The translations under genes were made by a program, and so were the position numbers. From Planctomycetota bacterium (GTDB lineage: Bacteria > Planctomycetota > B15-G4 > SIAN01): DNA of 64,000 bases. Under the pieces are notes generated by a model. The model saw only the letters and a program-made list of their open reading frames with translations. It was not told the DNA's origin and did not search any database. This document shows, in pieces, positions 1-8,370 of this stretch. The stretch lies in the NCBI GenBank assembly GCA_016795285.1, contig JAEUIC010000025.1, positions 124,001-188,000 on the forward strand, read 5' to 3'. Each line of letters starts with the position of its first letter. Position 1 is the stretch's first letter.

Positions 1-25
1 AGCTACCGCCTCCTCTGAGCGCCGC

Positions 26-652
26 GTGAGCCCGCGCCGCATCGCCCTGTTCGGCGGCTCGTTCGATCCGCCCCACCTCGGCCACCTCCACGTCGCGCGC
101 GCCGCCCACGAGGAGCTCGCGCTCGACGAGGTGCGACTGCTGCCGGCTGCGCAGCCGCCCCACAAGCGCTCGCGCGTGCTGGCGCCCGCCGCCGATCGCC
201 TCGCGATGGTGGCGCGCCTCGCCGCGCTCGAACCGTGGCTCGCCGTCGACGAACGCGAGCTCGCGCGCGGCGGCCTCTCCTACACCTACGACACGCTGCT
301 CGCGGTGCGCGGCGAACTCGCGGCGGGCGGCGCGGAGCTCTTCTTCCTGATCGGCTCCGACAGCCTGCACGACCTGCCGAGCTGGCATCGCGCCGCCGAA
401 CTCGTCGAGTTGGCGACCTTCGTCACGGTGCCGCGCGACGGCGAGAGCCTCGCGCTGGCGCAAGCGACGCTGGCAGCGCGCCTGCCCGCCGCCGCCCCGC
501 GCCTCCTCGCGCAGGTGCTGGCCGCCCCGCCGCTGCCGATCTCCTCGAGCCAGGTGCGCGCGCGCTGCGCCGCCGGCCTGCCGATCGACGAACTCGTGCC
601 GGCCAGCGTGCGCGACTGGATCGCCGCCCGCGGCCTCTACCGCGCCCTCTGA
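26..652 (+). CDS. nadD: Nicotinate-nucleotide adenylyltransferase NadD
   Basis: A 208-residue protein that transfers AMP from ATP to nicotinate mononucleotide, giving deamido-NAD in the cytoplasmic NAD synthesis pathway. The N-terminal FGGSFDPPHLGHL is the nucleotidyltransferase GxFDPxHxGH signature that binds ATP phosphates. Near the C-terminus ISSSQVRAR is the second conserved motif (SST/S-x-x-R). Length is normal for the family. The start is a GTG without a clear ribosome-binding site. A TGA at 16-18 (frame SYRLL-stop) probably ends an upstream gene lying mostly outside the window, so translation may be coupled. The family assignment is firm; the exact start is less so. Confidence 0.95.
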   Translation: MSPRRIALFGGSFDPPHLGHLHVARAAHEELALDEVRLLPAAQPPHKRSRVLAPAADRLAMVARLAALEPWLAVDERELARGGLSYTYDTLLAVRGELAAGGAELFFLIGSDSLHDLPSWHRAAELVELATFVTVPRDGESLALAQATLAARLPAAAPRLLAQVLAAPPLPISSSQVRARCAAGLPIDELVPASVRDWIAARGLYRAL

Positions 653-803
653 CGCCTCGCGAGGATCGGCCGCCCGAGTCCCCTGCCGCGCGACGACTTC
701 GGTGCTATGAAGCTCGCCGCGACGAGCCGCGAGCCGCGACGAGCCGCGCGACGGCACGCGTCGGCGAAGCCGTCGTCCGCGGCGAACGCGAGGAGTCCTC
801 CTG

Positions 804-1457
804 TTGAAGCCCTCCACGAACGATTCCGCCGTTGCAAGGAGCGCGCTGGCCGCCGTGCTGGCCTGCGCGGGGTGCGGCGGAGCGCCGGAGGGGGCGCCCG
901 AGGTGCCGGGAGTCCCCGCCACGGCAGCGAAGGCGCCAGGCGAAGAGAAGACGGAGCCGCAGGAGCGGAAGGTGACGATCAACGACCGCCGGCTCGGCGA
1001 CGAGGAACTCGCCCAGTTCGAGCAGGCGTACCGGATCCGGATCCCCGATGCGGACTACTGGTACGACCCGGTGCTCGGTGCCTGGGGTGGCAAGGGCGGC
1101 CCCACCGCGGGCCTGACGTTGCCCGGACTCGACTGGGGAGGCCCGCTCCGTGCGGATGCATCGGCCGGTGACACCCGAGTCTTCGTGAACGGGCGCGAGC
1201 TTCCCCGCGCCGATCTCCTCGCACTCGAGCGGATCACCGGGCCGATCGTGGCGGGTCGCTACTTCATCACCGCCTCGGGGATCGCCGGATTCGAGGGCGG
1301 CCCGCCGCTCTGGGACCTGAATGCGATGGCAGCGCCCGCGTACGGCGGGGGCTCGAACACGTGGCAGTCGCGGATCCTCGGCTCGAGCGGCTTCTCCGAC
1401 GGCACCACCAGCGCCGTCTTCCTTCCCAACGGCGGCATCGTCAGTACCGGCGAGTAG
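804..1457 (+). CDS. Putative lipoprotein with duplicated aromatic-glycine motif
   Basis: A 217-residue protein of unknown function. It starts at a TTG preceded by AGGAG (791-795). The N-terminus is a hydrophobic segment ending in VLAC (Cys21), a plausible lipobox, so export and lipid anchoring are likely. A Pro/Ala/Glu-rich linker to about residue 55 precedes two related segments. Each has a short beta-like stretch followed by a Tyr-Trp or Tyr-Phe pair and a Gly-rich turn (YWYDPVLGAWG near residue 86; GRYFITASGIAGFEGGP near residue 150). The shared pattern suggests an internal duplication. It stands alone between nadD and the convergent TolC-like gene. No enzyme family is recognised. Confidence 0.7.
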   Translation: MKPSTNDSAVARSALAAVLACAGCGGAPEGAPEVPGVPATAAKAPGEEKTEPQERKVTINDRRLGDEELAQFEQAYRIRIPDADYWYDPVLGAWGGKGGPTAGLTLPGLDWGGPLRADASAGDTRVFVNGRELPRADLLALERITGPIVAGRYFITASGIAGFEGGPPLWDLNAMAAPAYGGGSNTWQSRILGSSGFSDGTTSAVFLPNGGIVSTGE

Positions 1458-1515
1458 CGCGGCGAAGCCGACCGCGCCGTCGGACGCCGCGCGCGCCGCC
1501 AGCGCAGCGCGACGA

Positions 1516-3039
1516 CTAACGCAACGCGCCCGCTTCGACCGCCTCGATCTCGACGGAGACGCCGTACTGGCGCGCGAGGTCGCCCTTCGCGCGCGAGAGG
1601 CCGGCGCGCAGCACCTCGTACTGGGTGATGGCGGCGGTCTCGCGGTCGCGCGCCTCGAAGAGGTCGCGCTGCGCCTCGCGCACCTGGAAGGTGGTCGAGT
1701 GCTCGTTCTCGAGGCGGGTGAGCTCCGCCTGGTACTGCTCCTCGGCCAAGAGCCGCGCCTGGCGCGCCGCCGCGTAGGCCGCTTCGGCGTCGTTGACGTC
1801 GCGCACCGCGCCGCGCAGCTCCTGGACGATCGCCATGCGCCGCTCGAGCAGCGCCATCAGCGAGCGCTCCTTCTCGATCTGCGCGCGCCGCTCGCCCGCC
1901 TCGCCGGCCCGATTGCCGATCGGATGGGCGAAGTCGACGCCGAGCGACCACTGGTCGAACTCGCGGTCGCGGATCTGGCCGAGGCTCTCGCCCCAGAGGT
2001 CGACGTTGTTCTTGCTGGCGCCGCCCGCCTGCTTGCCGGCGAGCCCGGCGAACCCGTAGCTGCCGCGCAGGTCGAGCTGCGAGCGGCTGCTGTTCTCGGC
2101 GACCGCCAGCGCGAGGTCGGCCGCGCGCAGGTCGACCTCGAGCGCGCGCAGGTCGGAGCGGCTCGCGAAGGCGGCGAGGATCACCGCCTCCTCGTCCGGC
2201 AGCGTCTCCTCGCGCACGCCCGCCTCGCTGGTCGGCACGATCTCGCCCTTCCAGTCGGCCGGATTCGCGCCCGGCGACAGGAGCAGCTTCAGCGCGTCCT
2301 CGCTGCGCCCCACCGCGTTCTGCGCGCGGATCAGCGTCTCCTTGCGGCGCGCCGCCTCCGCCTGCGCGGTCAGCACGTCGAGGCGCGTCATCACGCCGGC
2401 CGCGAGGCGGCGCTGGTTGTTGCGCACCAGCTCCTCGGCGACCTCGAGCGCGTTGCGGGCCGTGTCGCGCTCCTTGCGGCTGCGCACCAGCGTCCAGTAG
2501 GCCTCGACCGCGCGGAACGCCGTCTCCTGCAGCAGCTGGTCGAGCTCGAGGTCGCCGCGCACCAGCAGCAGGCGCGCCTGCTCGACCGGCGCCTCGGTCA
2601 CGGTCGGACCGAAGCCGCGCAGCAGCGGCTGCGTGACGTTCAGCGCGAGGTCGCTCGCCAGCGTCGGGTTGAAGCCGAAGAACGGGTTGGTCGGCGACTG
2701 GCGGTTGTAGGAGAGCTGGTAGCCGAGGTCGTAGGTCATGCCGCTGCGGAAGAGGCCGCGCAGGCCGAGGCCGCCGTTCAGCGACTGGTTGCGCGGCGCC
2801 GTGAACGACGACGCCGTCGGCTCCTCGCGATCGGCGCCGGTGACCGAGGCGTAGAGCTCGGGATCGAACGAACCGAGCGCCTCCTCGACCGCCGCCGCGC
2901 GCGACGCGTTGCCGAGCGCGCTCAAGTGGAGTCCGACGTTGTCGGCCAGCACCTTGCGCACGCACTCCTCGAGGCTCATCTCGACCGGCCCGTCACGGGT
3001 CGCGGCGCAGAGGGCGAAGGACAACAGGATCGCGTTCAA
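1516..3039 (-). CDS. TolC-family outer-membrane efflux protein
   Basis: A 507-residue protein with the two repeated helical-hairpin halves of TolC/OEP proteins, forming an outer-membrane channel with a periplasmic tunnel. The N-terminus MNAILLSFALCAA is a short signal peptide, followed by MSLEECVRKVLADN, the usual first helix of OEP proteins. Long amphipathic helices rich in Ala, Arg and Glu fill the rest. The start is a TTG overlapping the TGA of the upstream gene (TTGA) with AGGAG just before it. An alternative ATG lies 20 codons further in. No inner-membrane pump or adaptor gene is adjacent, so the transport partner must be encoded elsewhere. It is the last gene of the long minus-strand run starting at uvrA. 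Confidence 0.88.
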   Translation of the reverse strand: MNAILLSFALCAATRDGPVEMSLEECVRKVLADNVGLHLSALGNASRAAAVEEALGSFDPELYASVTGADREEPTASSFTAPRNQSLNGGLGLRGLFRSGMTYDLGYQLSYNRQSPTNPFFGFNPTLASDLALNVTQPLLRGFGPTVTEAPVEQARLLLVRGDLELDQLLQETAFRAVEAYWTLVRSRKERDTARNALEVAEELVRNNQRRLAAGVMTRLDVLTAQAEAARRKETLIRAQNAVGRSEDALKLLLSPGANPADWKGEIVPTSEAGVREETLPDEEAVILAAFASRSDLRALEVDLRAADLALAVAENSSRSQLDLRGSYGFAGLAGKQAGGASKNNVDLWGESLGQIRDREFDQWSLGVDFAHPIGNRAGEAGERRAQIEKERSLMALLERRMAIVQELRGAVRDVNDAEAAYAAARQARLLAEEQYQAELTRLENEHSTTFQVREAQRDLFEARDRETAAITQYEVLRAGLSRAKGDLARQYGVSVEIEAVEAGALR

Positions 3040-3779
3040 CGCTCCCACTCCTGCAAGAGTTTGAGGACCAGTTCCTTCAGCTTCGCATCGTCGCTCGCGT
3101 TCGCCGCTCGGCGCAGGTCGTCGCGATCCTCGCGCGTCACCAGCGTCGGCACGTTCTCGCGCACCCAGCTGAGCTCGTGGTAGGCGTGCCAGCGCGTCCA
3201 GTGCACCGTCGAGGCCAAGTCGTCGTAGAGGAGCTTGCGCGCCTCGCGCCGCCGCTCCTCCGGCTTCTCGAGCGCCAGCAGCGCGAGGTTCTTGTCGAGG
3301 CAGCCGAGCTTCGCGTCCCAGTCGGGGTCGCTGCGCGCCACGCGGTTGAAGGCGTTGTAGCGCGGCCCCTTCTCGAAGAGCGCCAGGAAGAGGAGCTGCT
3401 CGGTGCCGACGAAGTAGTCGCCCGGCGCGGCGAGCAGCGTCACTTCGGTCACGTCGCCGCGCAGCCCCTTCGGTCGCGCGCCGTGCTTCCACGCGACGAT
3501 CTCGACGCGCACGACGTCGGTGCCGCGCAGCCCGGTCACCTCGACCACCTTGCCGACCACCACCGCGTCGACCTTCGCCAGCACCTGCGCGCCAAACTGC
3601 GTGTACCAGACCGGCTTCGCGGCGTCGTCCGGCGCAGGGGCCGGCGCGGGCGTCGGTGCGGGTGCGGGAGCCGGCAGCGAAGGCACGGGCGCCGGCACCT
3701 GCACCGCAAGCGCCTCACCGCCGAAGTGCGTCGCCGCTGCCACGAGGAGCGCGACCGACCGCCTCCACCCGCGCACCAT
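3036..3779 (-). CDS. Secreted protein of unknown function
   Basis: A 247-residue protein. An N-terminal signal sequence (residues 1-26, ending near GEALAVQ) is followed by a Pro-Ala repeat linker to about residue 50, then a globular region. The first part of that region is beta-rich (VDAVVVGKVVEVTG, then VVRVEIVAWKHG, then EVTLLAAPGDYF). The remainder is helical and charged. ATG is preceded by GGAGAG at a good distance, so the start is well supported. The stop overlaps the start of the TolC-like gene, so the two are probably made together. A role in the cell envelope is inferred only from the signal peptide and this coupling; no named family is recognised. Confidence 0.75.
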   Translation of the reverse strand: MVRGWRRSVALLVAAATHFGGEALAVQVPAPVPSLPAPAPAPTPAPAPAPDDAAKPVWYTQFGAQVLAKVDAVVVGKVVEVTGLRGTDVVRVEIVAWKHGARPKGLRGDVTEVTLLAAPGDYFVGTEQLLFLALFEKGPRYNAFNRVARSDPDWDAKLGCLDKNLALLALEKPEERRREARKLLYDDLASTVHWTRWHAYHELSWVRENVPTLVTREDRDDLRRAANASDDAKLKELVLKLLQEWER

Positions 3780-3811
3780 GGTTGCTCTCCGTCCCGGAAC
3801 CGAGGCGGCGC

Positions 3812-3817
3812 ATCCTA
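3812..3817 (-). promoter_or_regulatory. Candidate -10 element (TAGGAT)
   Basis: On the minus strand GCTAGGATGCGCCGCC lies 32 bases before the secreted-protein start. The same 14-base string TAGGATGCGCCGCC occurs upstream of galE at a nearly equal distance. No convincing -35 is visible. If real, it is an internal promoter for the last two genes of the run. Confidence 0.4.
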
Positions 3818-4570
3818 GCGGGGCGGAACGGCGGCGCGGGCGACGCATCCGCGGACCGTCGCCCCCGAGCGGTGGTCCGGTCGCGCCAGCGCCGCGAGGA
3901 AATCGTCGCGCAGCGCCGGGAAGCCCGCTCCGGCGCACTGCTGGAGCAGCTGCATCCGCTCGAGGCGCGCGCGCCACGCCGCGATCACGTCGGCGTCCGA
4001 CGGGCCGGGCGCGCTGAACTCCCGATCGGGGAGGACGAAGCTCCGCTCCGGCGCGAAGCCGGCGGCGCGGAGGTGCGCCTCGAGCTTGCGCCCCATCCGG
4101 AAGTCGTAGCGGCGCGCCGCGAGCGCCTCGTCGACGTACCGGTCGAGCGTCGCACGGGTCGTCGCCGCCACCGGCTCGTGGGCGAAGAGGTCGTCGATCT
4201 CGATCAGCGCGAGGAAGCCGCCGGGCACCAGCAGCTCGCGCCAGCGCTGCAGCAGCGTCGGCAGGTCGACGAAGTAGGCGGCGACGAAGCTGCACCAGAT
4301 CCCGTCCGCGGGCCGATCGAGCGGCGGCAGCGCGGCGAGATCGGCACGCCGCAGCTCGACGCGCGGATGGGGTCGCGCGGCGCGCAGCAGCTCCTCGTTG
4401 CCGTCGAAGCCGACGACGGTCGCGCCGCGCTCCGCGAGTTCGCCGGCGAGCTGGCCGATGCCGCAGCCGAGGTCGAGCAGCCTCGCACCGGCGAGCGGCG
4501 GCAGTTGCGCGAAGGCACCACCCCAATCGCGCCACTGGAACTGCCGCCGGTACTCCTCCGCGATCGCCAC
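3815..4570 (-). CDS. Class I SAM-dependent methyltransferase
   Basis: A 251-residue cytoplasmic methyltransferase of the Rossmann type. Motif I is LLDLGCGIGQLA (about residues 31-42), motif II ends in VVGFDGNEELL with the acidic residue for SAM ribose, and motif III follows around LRRADLAALPP. A post-motif stretch LVPGGFLALIEIDD matches the usual strand 5 region. The substrate cannot be read from sequence. The start is a GTG 21 bases after the anti-sigma gene. It sits in a tight run of genes but has no obvious functional link to its neighbours. Confidence 0.85.
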   Translation of the reverse strand: MAIAEEYRRQFQWRDWGGAFAQLPPLAGARLLDLGCGIGQLAGELAERGATVVGFDGNEELLRAARPHPRVELRRADLAALPPLDRPADGIWCSFVAAYFVDLPTLLQRWRELLVPGGFLALIEIDDLFAHEPVAATTRATLDRYVDEALAARRYDFRMGRKLEAHLRAAGFAPERSFVLPDREFSAPGPSDADVIAAWRARLERMQLLQQCAGAGFPALRDDFLAALARPDHRSGATVRGCVARAAVPPR

Positions 4571-4591
4571 TCCGCCCGCCTCCGCCCCGCC

Positions 4592-6313
4592 TCAGCGCGC
4601 GCGGCGCGGTGCGAGCGCCGCCTGCAGCGCGAGCTGCGCGCGGCGGCGCGACTCGACCTGCAGCACCAGCGCGCCGAGCGCCGTCTCGTAGACGGTGCCG
4701 CCGCCGAGCCCGCTCCACGCGACGCCCGCCTCGAAGTAGCCGCTCGTCGCCTGCTGCGGCAGGAGCTCGAGCGCCAGCGAGCGCTGGAACGCCGGCCACG
4801 CCTCGCGCCCGAGGTCGCGCGGATCGGCGACCAGCGCGCTCGCGACGAGGAAGCGCAGCGCCGGCTCGGCGCTCTTCACGCCGGTCACCACGCTGCTCAC
4901 CGCGCGCGCCCACTCGGGATCGCGCTCGCCGCTCGCGCGCGTGTCGCGCGCCGCCATCGCCAGCACCGCCTGCGACGCGGCCGACAGCACTTCGGAGGGA
5001 TCGCTCTTCAGCTGCGTCGCCATCCGCTCGCACAGCGCATCGGTCGACGACTTGAGGTGGAAGTCGATGCCGCCGTGGCGCGCCGTCGCCAGCGCCAGCG
5101 ACGCCCACGCCGCCACCGCGCCGGCGTTGTGCTCGCGCGGCGCGTGGAACGTCGCATCGAGCGCCACCTCGAGCCAGGAGAGCGCCTGCTCCAGCCGATC
5201 GTGGACGGCGGGCCCCGCCGCCGCGGTGCCGGGCTGGCGCGCGACCAACCGCAAGTGGCGCTCGACCAACGCGAGCGTCGCCAGCGCGTGGCCGGTGCGC
5301 TCGATCGCCGGATCGCGGTGGCCGCCGAAGCGGCCGTCGCCACCTTGCTGCGCGAACAGCCAGGCGGCGGCGCGGTGGGCCGCGCGCTCGAGTTCGTCGT
5401 CGCGGCGCGCATCGCTGCGCGGCCCGCCGGCGCTGCCGGTGTCCTTCGCGTCGGCCTCGGCGCCGAGCCGCCCGTCGGAGACGAGCGCCAGCAACGCCAG
5501 TCCAGTCACGCCGCACTCGAAGCCGGGCGTGCCGTCGCCCGGCGTGAAGGAGCCATCCTCCCGCTGGTTGCGCACCAGCCAGTCGAGCGCGCGCCGCAAC
5601 GGCGGCCGCCCGTCGATCGGCGGCGCCACCGCGCTCTCGACCTGCTCGCGCTCGATCGCGCGCAGCCGGGCGAGCGCCGCCTCGTCGACCTCGTTCAGCC
5701 GCTCGAGCGCGGCGGTCGCCTGCTCCTGCTCGTCGGGCCGCAGCTCTTCGACGCTCGGCACGGCGCGCGGCGGCGGCTCGATCGGCGGATCGAACTCCGG
5801 CGTCCAGGCGACCAGCTCGGGGGCGGAGAGCGCCGGCGCGCCCGTTTCGGCCGGCGCCCCGCGCTCCCCCGCTGCGGGCGGCGCGCTGGCGACGCTCGCG
5901 GCGGGCGCGGTCTGCACGCGCTCGCGCACGACCAATGCGATGCCGAACAAGAGCGGCAGCAACGCCGCGGCGACGCGCAGTTGCCACCGGCGCGACCAGC
6001 GCAGCTGATGGCCGAGGAGGTGCAGCCGGAAGCGCGCCTCGTCGAGCAGGCGGCGCGCGACCGGCGTGCCGTCGACCGCATCGAGCGCCCGCTCGAGTCG
6101 ATCGGCGAAGTCGACCGACGGAGCGAGCGCCGCCGGCTGCGCCAGCCGCGCGAGCGTCTGCTGCAGCGCGGCGACTTCGGCGCGGCAAGCGCGGCAGCCG
6201 GCCACGTGCGTGCGCATCGCGGCGGCATCGGCGGCCGCCGCCTGTCCGAGCTGGTCGTCGATGAAGAGGCCGCGCGCCTCCTTGCAGTCGATCGGGAGCG
6301 GGGCGTGGCTCAT
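4592..6313 (-). CDS. Zinc-finger anti-sigma factor fused to squalene-cyclase-like toroid
   Basis: A 573-residue predicted transmembrane regulator. The cytoplasmic N-terminus carries a ZAS-type zinc motif, His36-x3-Cys40-x2-Cys43 with Cys10 as a possible fourth ligand, expected to bind the ECF sigma factor encoded immediately upstream. One membrane segment follows (WQLRVAAALLPLLFGIALVV, about residues 105-130), then a Pro/Ala/Glu linker. The C-terminal 330 residues resemble prenyltransferase/squalene oxidase alpha-alpha toroid repeats (LDWLVRNQREDGSF with CGVTGLALLAL; AAWLFAQQGGDGRFG with GHALATLAL). ATGA overlap with the sigma gene indicates coupled synthesis. I infer that the toroid is an extracytoplasmic sensor or binding domain; no catalytic DxDD motif is seen, so cyclase activity is unlikely. 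Confidence 0.85.
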   Translation of the reverse strand: MSHAPLPIDCKEARGLFIDDQLGQAAAADAAAMRTHVAGCRACRAEVAALQQTLARLAQPAALAPSVDFADRLERALDAVDGTPVARRLLDEARFRLHLLGHQLRWSRRWQLRVAAALLPLLFGIALVVRERVQTAPAASVASAPPAAGERGAPAETGAPALSAPELVAWTPEFDPPIEPPPRAVPSVEELRPDEQEQATAALERLNEVDEAALARLRAIEREQVESAVAPPIDGRPPLRRALDWLVRNQREDGSFTPGDGTPGFECGVTGLALLALVSDGRLGAEADAKDTGSAGGPRSDARRDDELERAAHRAAAWLFAQQGGDGRFGGHRDPAIERTGHALATLALVERHLRLVARQPGTAAAGPAVHDRLEQALSWLEVALDATFHAPREHNAGAVAAWASLALATARHGGIDFHLKSSTDALCERMATQLKSDPSEVLSAASQAVLAMAARDTRASGERDPEWARAVSSVVTGVKSAEPALRFLVASALVADPRDLGREAWPAFQRSLALELLPQQATSGYFEAGVAWSGLGGGTVYETALGALVLQVESRRRAQLALQAALAPRRAR

Positions 6314-6945
6314 CGCGTCTCTCCGCGCGCGAGCAGCGTGCGCAGCGCGCCGACCGCGGCGTGCACGCGCGACTTCACCGTGCCGATCGGGATCGAGAGG
6401 AGGGTCGCCACCTCGGCGTAGGGCAGCCCCTCGATCACGCCGAGCTGCACCACGTCGCGCAGCGTGTCGGGCAGTTTCGCCAGCGCGGCCCGCAGCTGCA
6501 GCAGCTCGTCGGCGTGCATCGCGCTCGCCGGCGGCGCCGGCATCGCATCGGCCACTCGATTCACGGCTTCCTCCCCGTCGGCATCGTCCCGCGCATCGCG
6601 CGCGCCGGTGCGGCGCAGATCGGGCCGCACGCGCCGCGCGCGCGTGACGTCGATCCAGTAGTGGCGCGCAATGGTGAACAAGAACGTCGCAAAGCTCGCC
6701 TCCGGCGTGTAACGATCGCGCGCCTTGTAGAGGCGCACGAAGACCTCCTGCGCGCAGTCCTCGGCCAGGTCGCGGTCGCCTCCCTGGCGGAAGAAGAAGG
6801 TGAGGAGGCGCGCCTCCCACCGGGCCACCAAGGCGGTGAACGCCTCGCGTGAACCGGCCCGCGCTGCCAGCATCAATTCGCGGTCTTCCTCCGGCATGGG
6901 CGTGGGACCCGCCGGCGGAACGGATGGCGGTGGCGAGCGGTTCAC
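6310..6945 (-). CDS. ECF RNA polymerase sigma factor
   Basis: A 211-residue group IV sigma factor that directs RNA polymerase to a stress regulon. Region 2 spans EAFTALVARWEARL through DLAEDCAQEVFVRLYKARDRY and FLFTIARHYWID. Region 4 contains the helix-turn-helix, LPYAEVATLLSIPIGTVKSRVHAAVGALR. A Pro-rich 16-residue N-terminal extension is present if the GTG start (GTGA overlap with tsaE) is used; ATG at 6897 would give 195 residues and remove it. Its stop overlaps the ATG of the anti-sigma gene, the usual arrangement for a cognate pair. Confidence 0.92.
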   Translation of the reverse strand: MNRSPPPSVPPAGPTPMPEEDRELMLAARAGSREAFTALVARWEARLLTFFFRQGGDRDLAEDCAQEVFVRLYKARDRYTPEASFATFLFTIARHYWIDVTRARRVRPDLRRTGARDARDDADGEEAVNRVADAMPAPPASAMHADELLQLRAALAKLPDTLRDVVQLGVIEGLPYAEVATLLSIPIGTVKSRVHAAVGALRTLLARGETR

Positions 6946-7445
6946 GCGCGCGGTTTCTGGGCGGACTCGGGCGCCTTCAGCACCGCCTCGAGCAGCCGGC
7001 GCGACCGCTCGCCCCCGGCGGAGAAGCGCAGCCGCCGCGTCTCGGGATCGACGTGGAGCAGCTCGACTGCGAGGTGGTCGGCCGGCAGCTGCCGGGCGAA
7101 CCGCTCGCCCCACTCGAGCACTGCGACGGCGCCGGCCGCCAGCTCCTCTGCGAGCCCGGAGCGGACGAGGTCCTCGAGCGCGGTCGTGAAGTAGACGTCG
7201 TAGTGGTGGAGCGTGCAGCGTCCCGCGTAGGAGTGGAGCAGCGTGAACGACGGGCTGCGCACGGCGCGCGGATCGGCCCCGAGGCCGCGCGCGAGCCCGC
7301 GCACGAAGCAGGTCTTGCCGGCGCCGAGTTCGCCGGAGAGCAGCAGCAGCTCGCCGCCGCCGCAGGCCGCGCCGATCCGCTCGGCGAGCGCTTCGGTCGC
7401 GTCGCCGCCATGGGTGGTCGTCTCATGCACCAAGGGTGTGCTCAT
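6942..7445 (-). CDS. tsaE: tRNA t6A threonylcarbamoyl transfer ATPase TsaE
   Basis: A 167-residue P-loop ATPase that works with TsaB and TsaD to make N6-threonylcarbamoyladenosine at tRNA position 37. The Walker A motif is LSGELGAGKTCFVRGLARGLG, followed by the family motif SPSFTLLHSYAGR and the YDVYF/Y strand. The VLEWGERF segment matches the conserved ExWxE Walker B-like motif. Length is normal. The ATG lies 23 bases inside the end of thiL, and its stop overlaps the sigma-factor start. TsaB and TsaD are not in the window. Confidence 0.93.
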   Translation of the reverse strand: MSTPLVHETTTHGGDATEALAERIGAACGGGELLLLSGELGAGKTCFVRGLARGLGADPRAVRSPSFTLLHSYAGRCTLHHYDVYFTTALEDLVRSGLAEELAAGAVAVLEWGERFARQLPADHLAVELLHVDPETRRLRFSAGGERSRRLLEAVLKAPESAQKPRA

Positions 7446-8346
7446 AGCCGCCACTTGCCAGCGGAGCGGAGCGCCCCGCGCCATCGATCGTCGTGAGTCC
7501 CGCCCCCTCCGCCTCGACCCGCCCGACCACCGCGCAGGCGAGCGCCGCCAGCGCGGGCGCGCCGCGCAGCTCGCTCCACGCGGCTTCCGGCAGCGCGAAG
7601 AGCAGCTCGTAGTCTTCGCCGTCGTGCAGAGCCTGCTCGATCGTCGCCGGCGCCCCATCGCCGCCGCGGCGGCGCGGCAGCGCCTCGAGTTCGATCCGCG
7701 CGCCGACGCGCGAGGCCGCGGCGACCTGACGGAGGTCGCGCGCGAGGCCGTCGGAGAGGTCGATGCAGGCGTGCACCGCGCCGCTCGCGGCCAACGCGAC
7801 GCCGGCGCGCCAACGCGGCTCGAAGGCGAGGTGGTGGCGCGCGCGCGAGCCGCCGAGCGGCCCGGTCACCACCAGCAGGTCGCCCGGCCGCGCCCCATCG
7901 CGGCGCAGCGGCGCGCGCCCCTCCAGGAAGCCGAGCCCGGCGATGTCGATCGTCACGCCGCGCGGCGAGCGGGCGAGGTCGCCGCCGACGAGGCTCACCG
8001 AGTGCTCCGCCGCCAGCCGCAAGAGTCCGTCGAAGAGCGCCTTCACGTCGGCCTCGGGCAGGTCGCTCGGCACCGAGAGCGAGCAGAGCGCCGCGACCGG
8101 TCGCCCGCCCACCGCGCCGATGTCGGAGAGGACGCGCGCGAGCGCCTTGCGGCCGACCCACTCGAAGCCCTGCTCGCCGCGCCGGAAGTGGACCTCCTCG
8201 AGCGTCTGGTCGCTCTTCAGCACGAGGCCGTCGCCGCTCGGCGAGGTGACCACCGCCGCGTCGTGGCCGATGCCCAACGCGACCTCGCGCCCTTGCGCGG
8301 CGCGCGGCGCGAGCCAGGCCAGCAGTTCGCGTTCGGTGAGCGGCAT
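7423..8346 (-). CDS. thiL: Thiamine-monophosphate kinase ThiL
   Basis: A 307-residue ATP-dependent kinase converting thiamine monophosphate to the active cofactor thiamine diphosphate. AIR-synthase/PurM fold features are clear: GIGHDAAVV near residue 26, KSDQTLEEVHF, LARVLSDIGAVGGRP, SLVGGDLARSP, and in the C-terminal half CIDLSDGLARDL and HDGEDYELLFALP. Length fits the family. The start has no Shine-Dalgarno; instead TACGCT lies 6 bases before the ATG, suggesting a leaderless message starting here. A thiE/TenI-like gene lies two genes upstream, consistent with a thiamine role. Confidence 0.95.
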   Translation of the reverse strand: MPLTERELLAWLAPRAAQGREVALGIGHDAAVVTSPSGDGLVLKSDQTLEEVHFRRGEQGFEWVGRKALARVLSDIGAVGGRPVAALCSLSVPSDLPEADVKALFDGLLRLAAEHSVSLVGGDLARSPRGVTIDIAGLGFLEGRAPLRRDGARPGDLLVVTGPLGGSRARHHLAFEPRWRAGVALAASGAVHACIDLSDGLARDLRQVAAASRVGARIELEALPRRRGGDGAPATIEQALHDGEDYELLFALPEAAWSELRGAPALAALACAVVGRVEAEGAGLTTIDGAGRSAPLASGGYEHTLGA

Positions 8347-8352
8347 GGCGCG

Positions 8353-8358
8353 AGCGTA
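8353..8358 (-). promoter_or_regulatory. Candidate -10 element before thiL (TACGCT)
   Basis: The minus-strand sequence GCTACGCT ends 6 bases before the thiL ATG, within the 24-base gap after the previous gene. No ribosome-binding site is present. Spacing would place the transcription start at or next to the ATG. No recognisable -35. Confidence 0.5.
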
Positions 8359-8370
8359 GCGCGCGGCGCT

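Noticed and set aside
4592-6313. Squalene-hopene cyclase
   Set aside because: No DxDD catalytic motif was seen and the N-terminus is a zinc anti-sigma domain with a membrane segment; only the toroid fold is similar.
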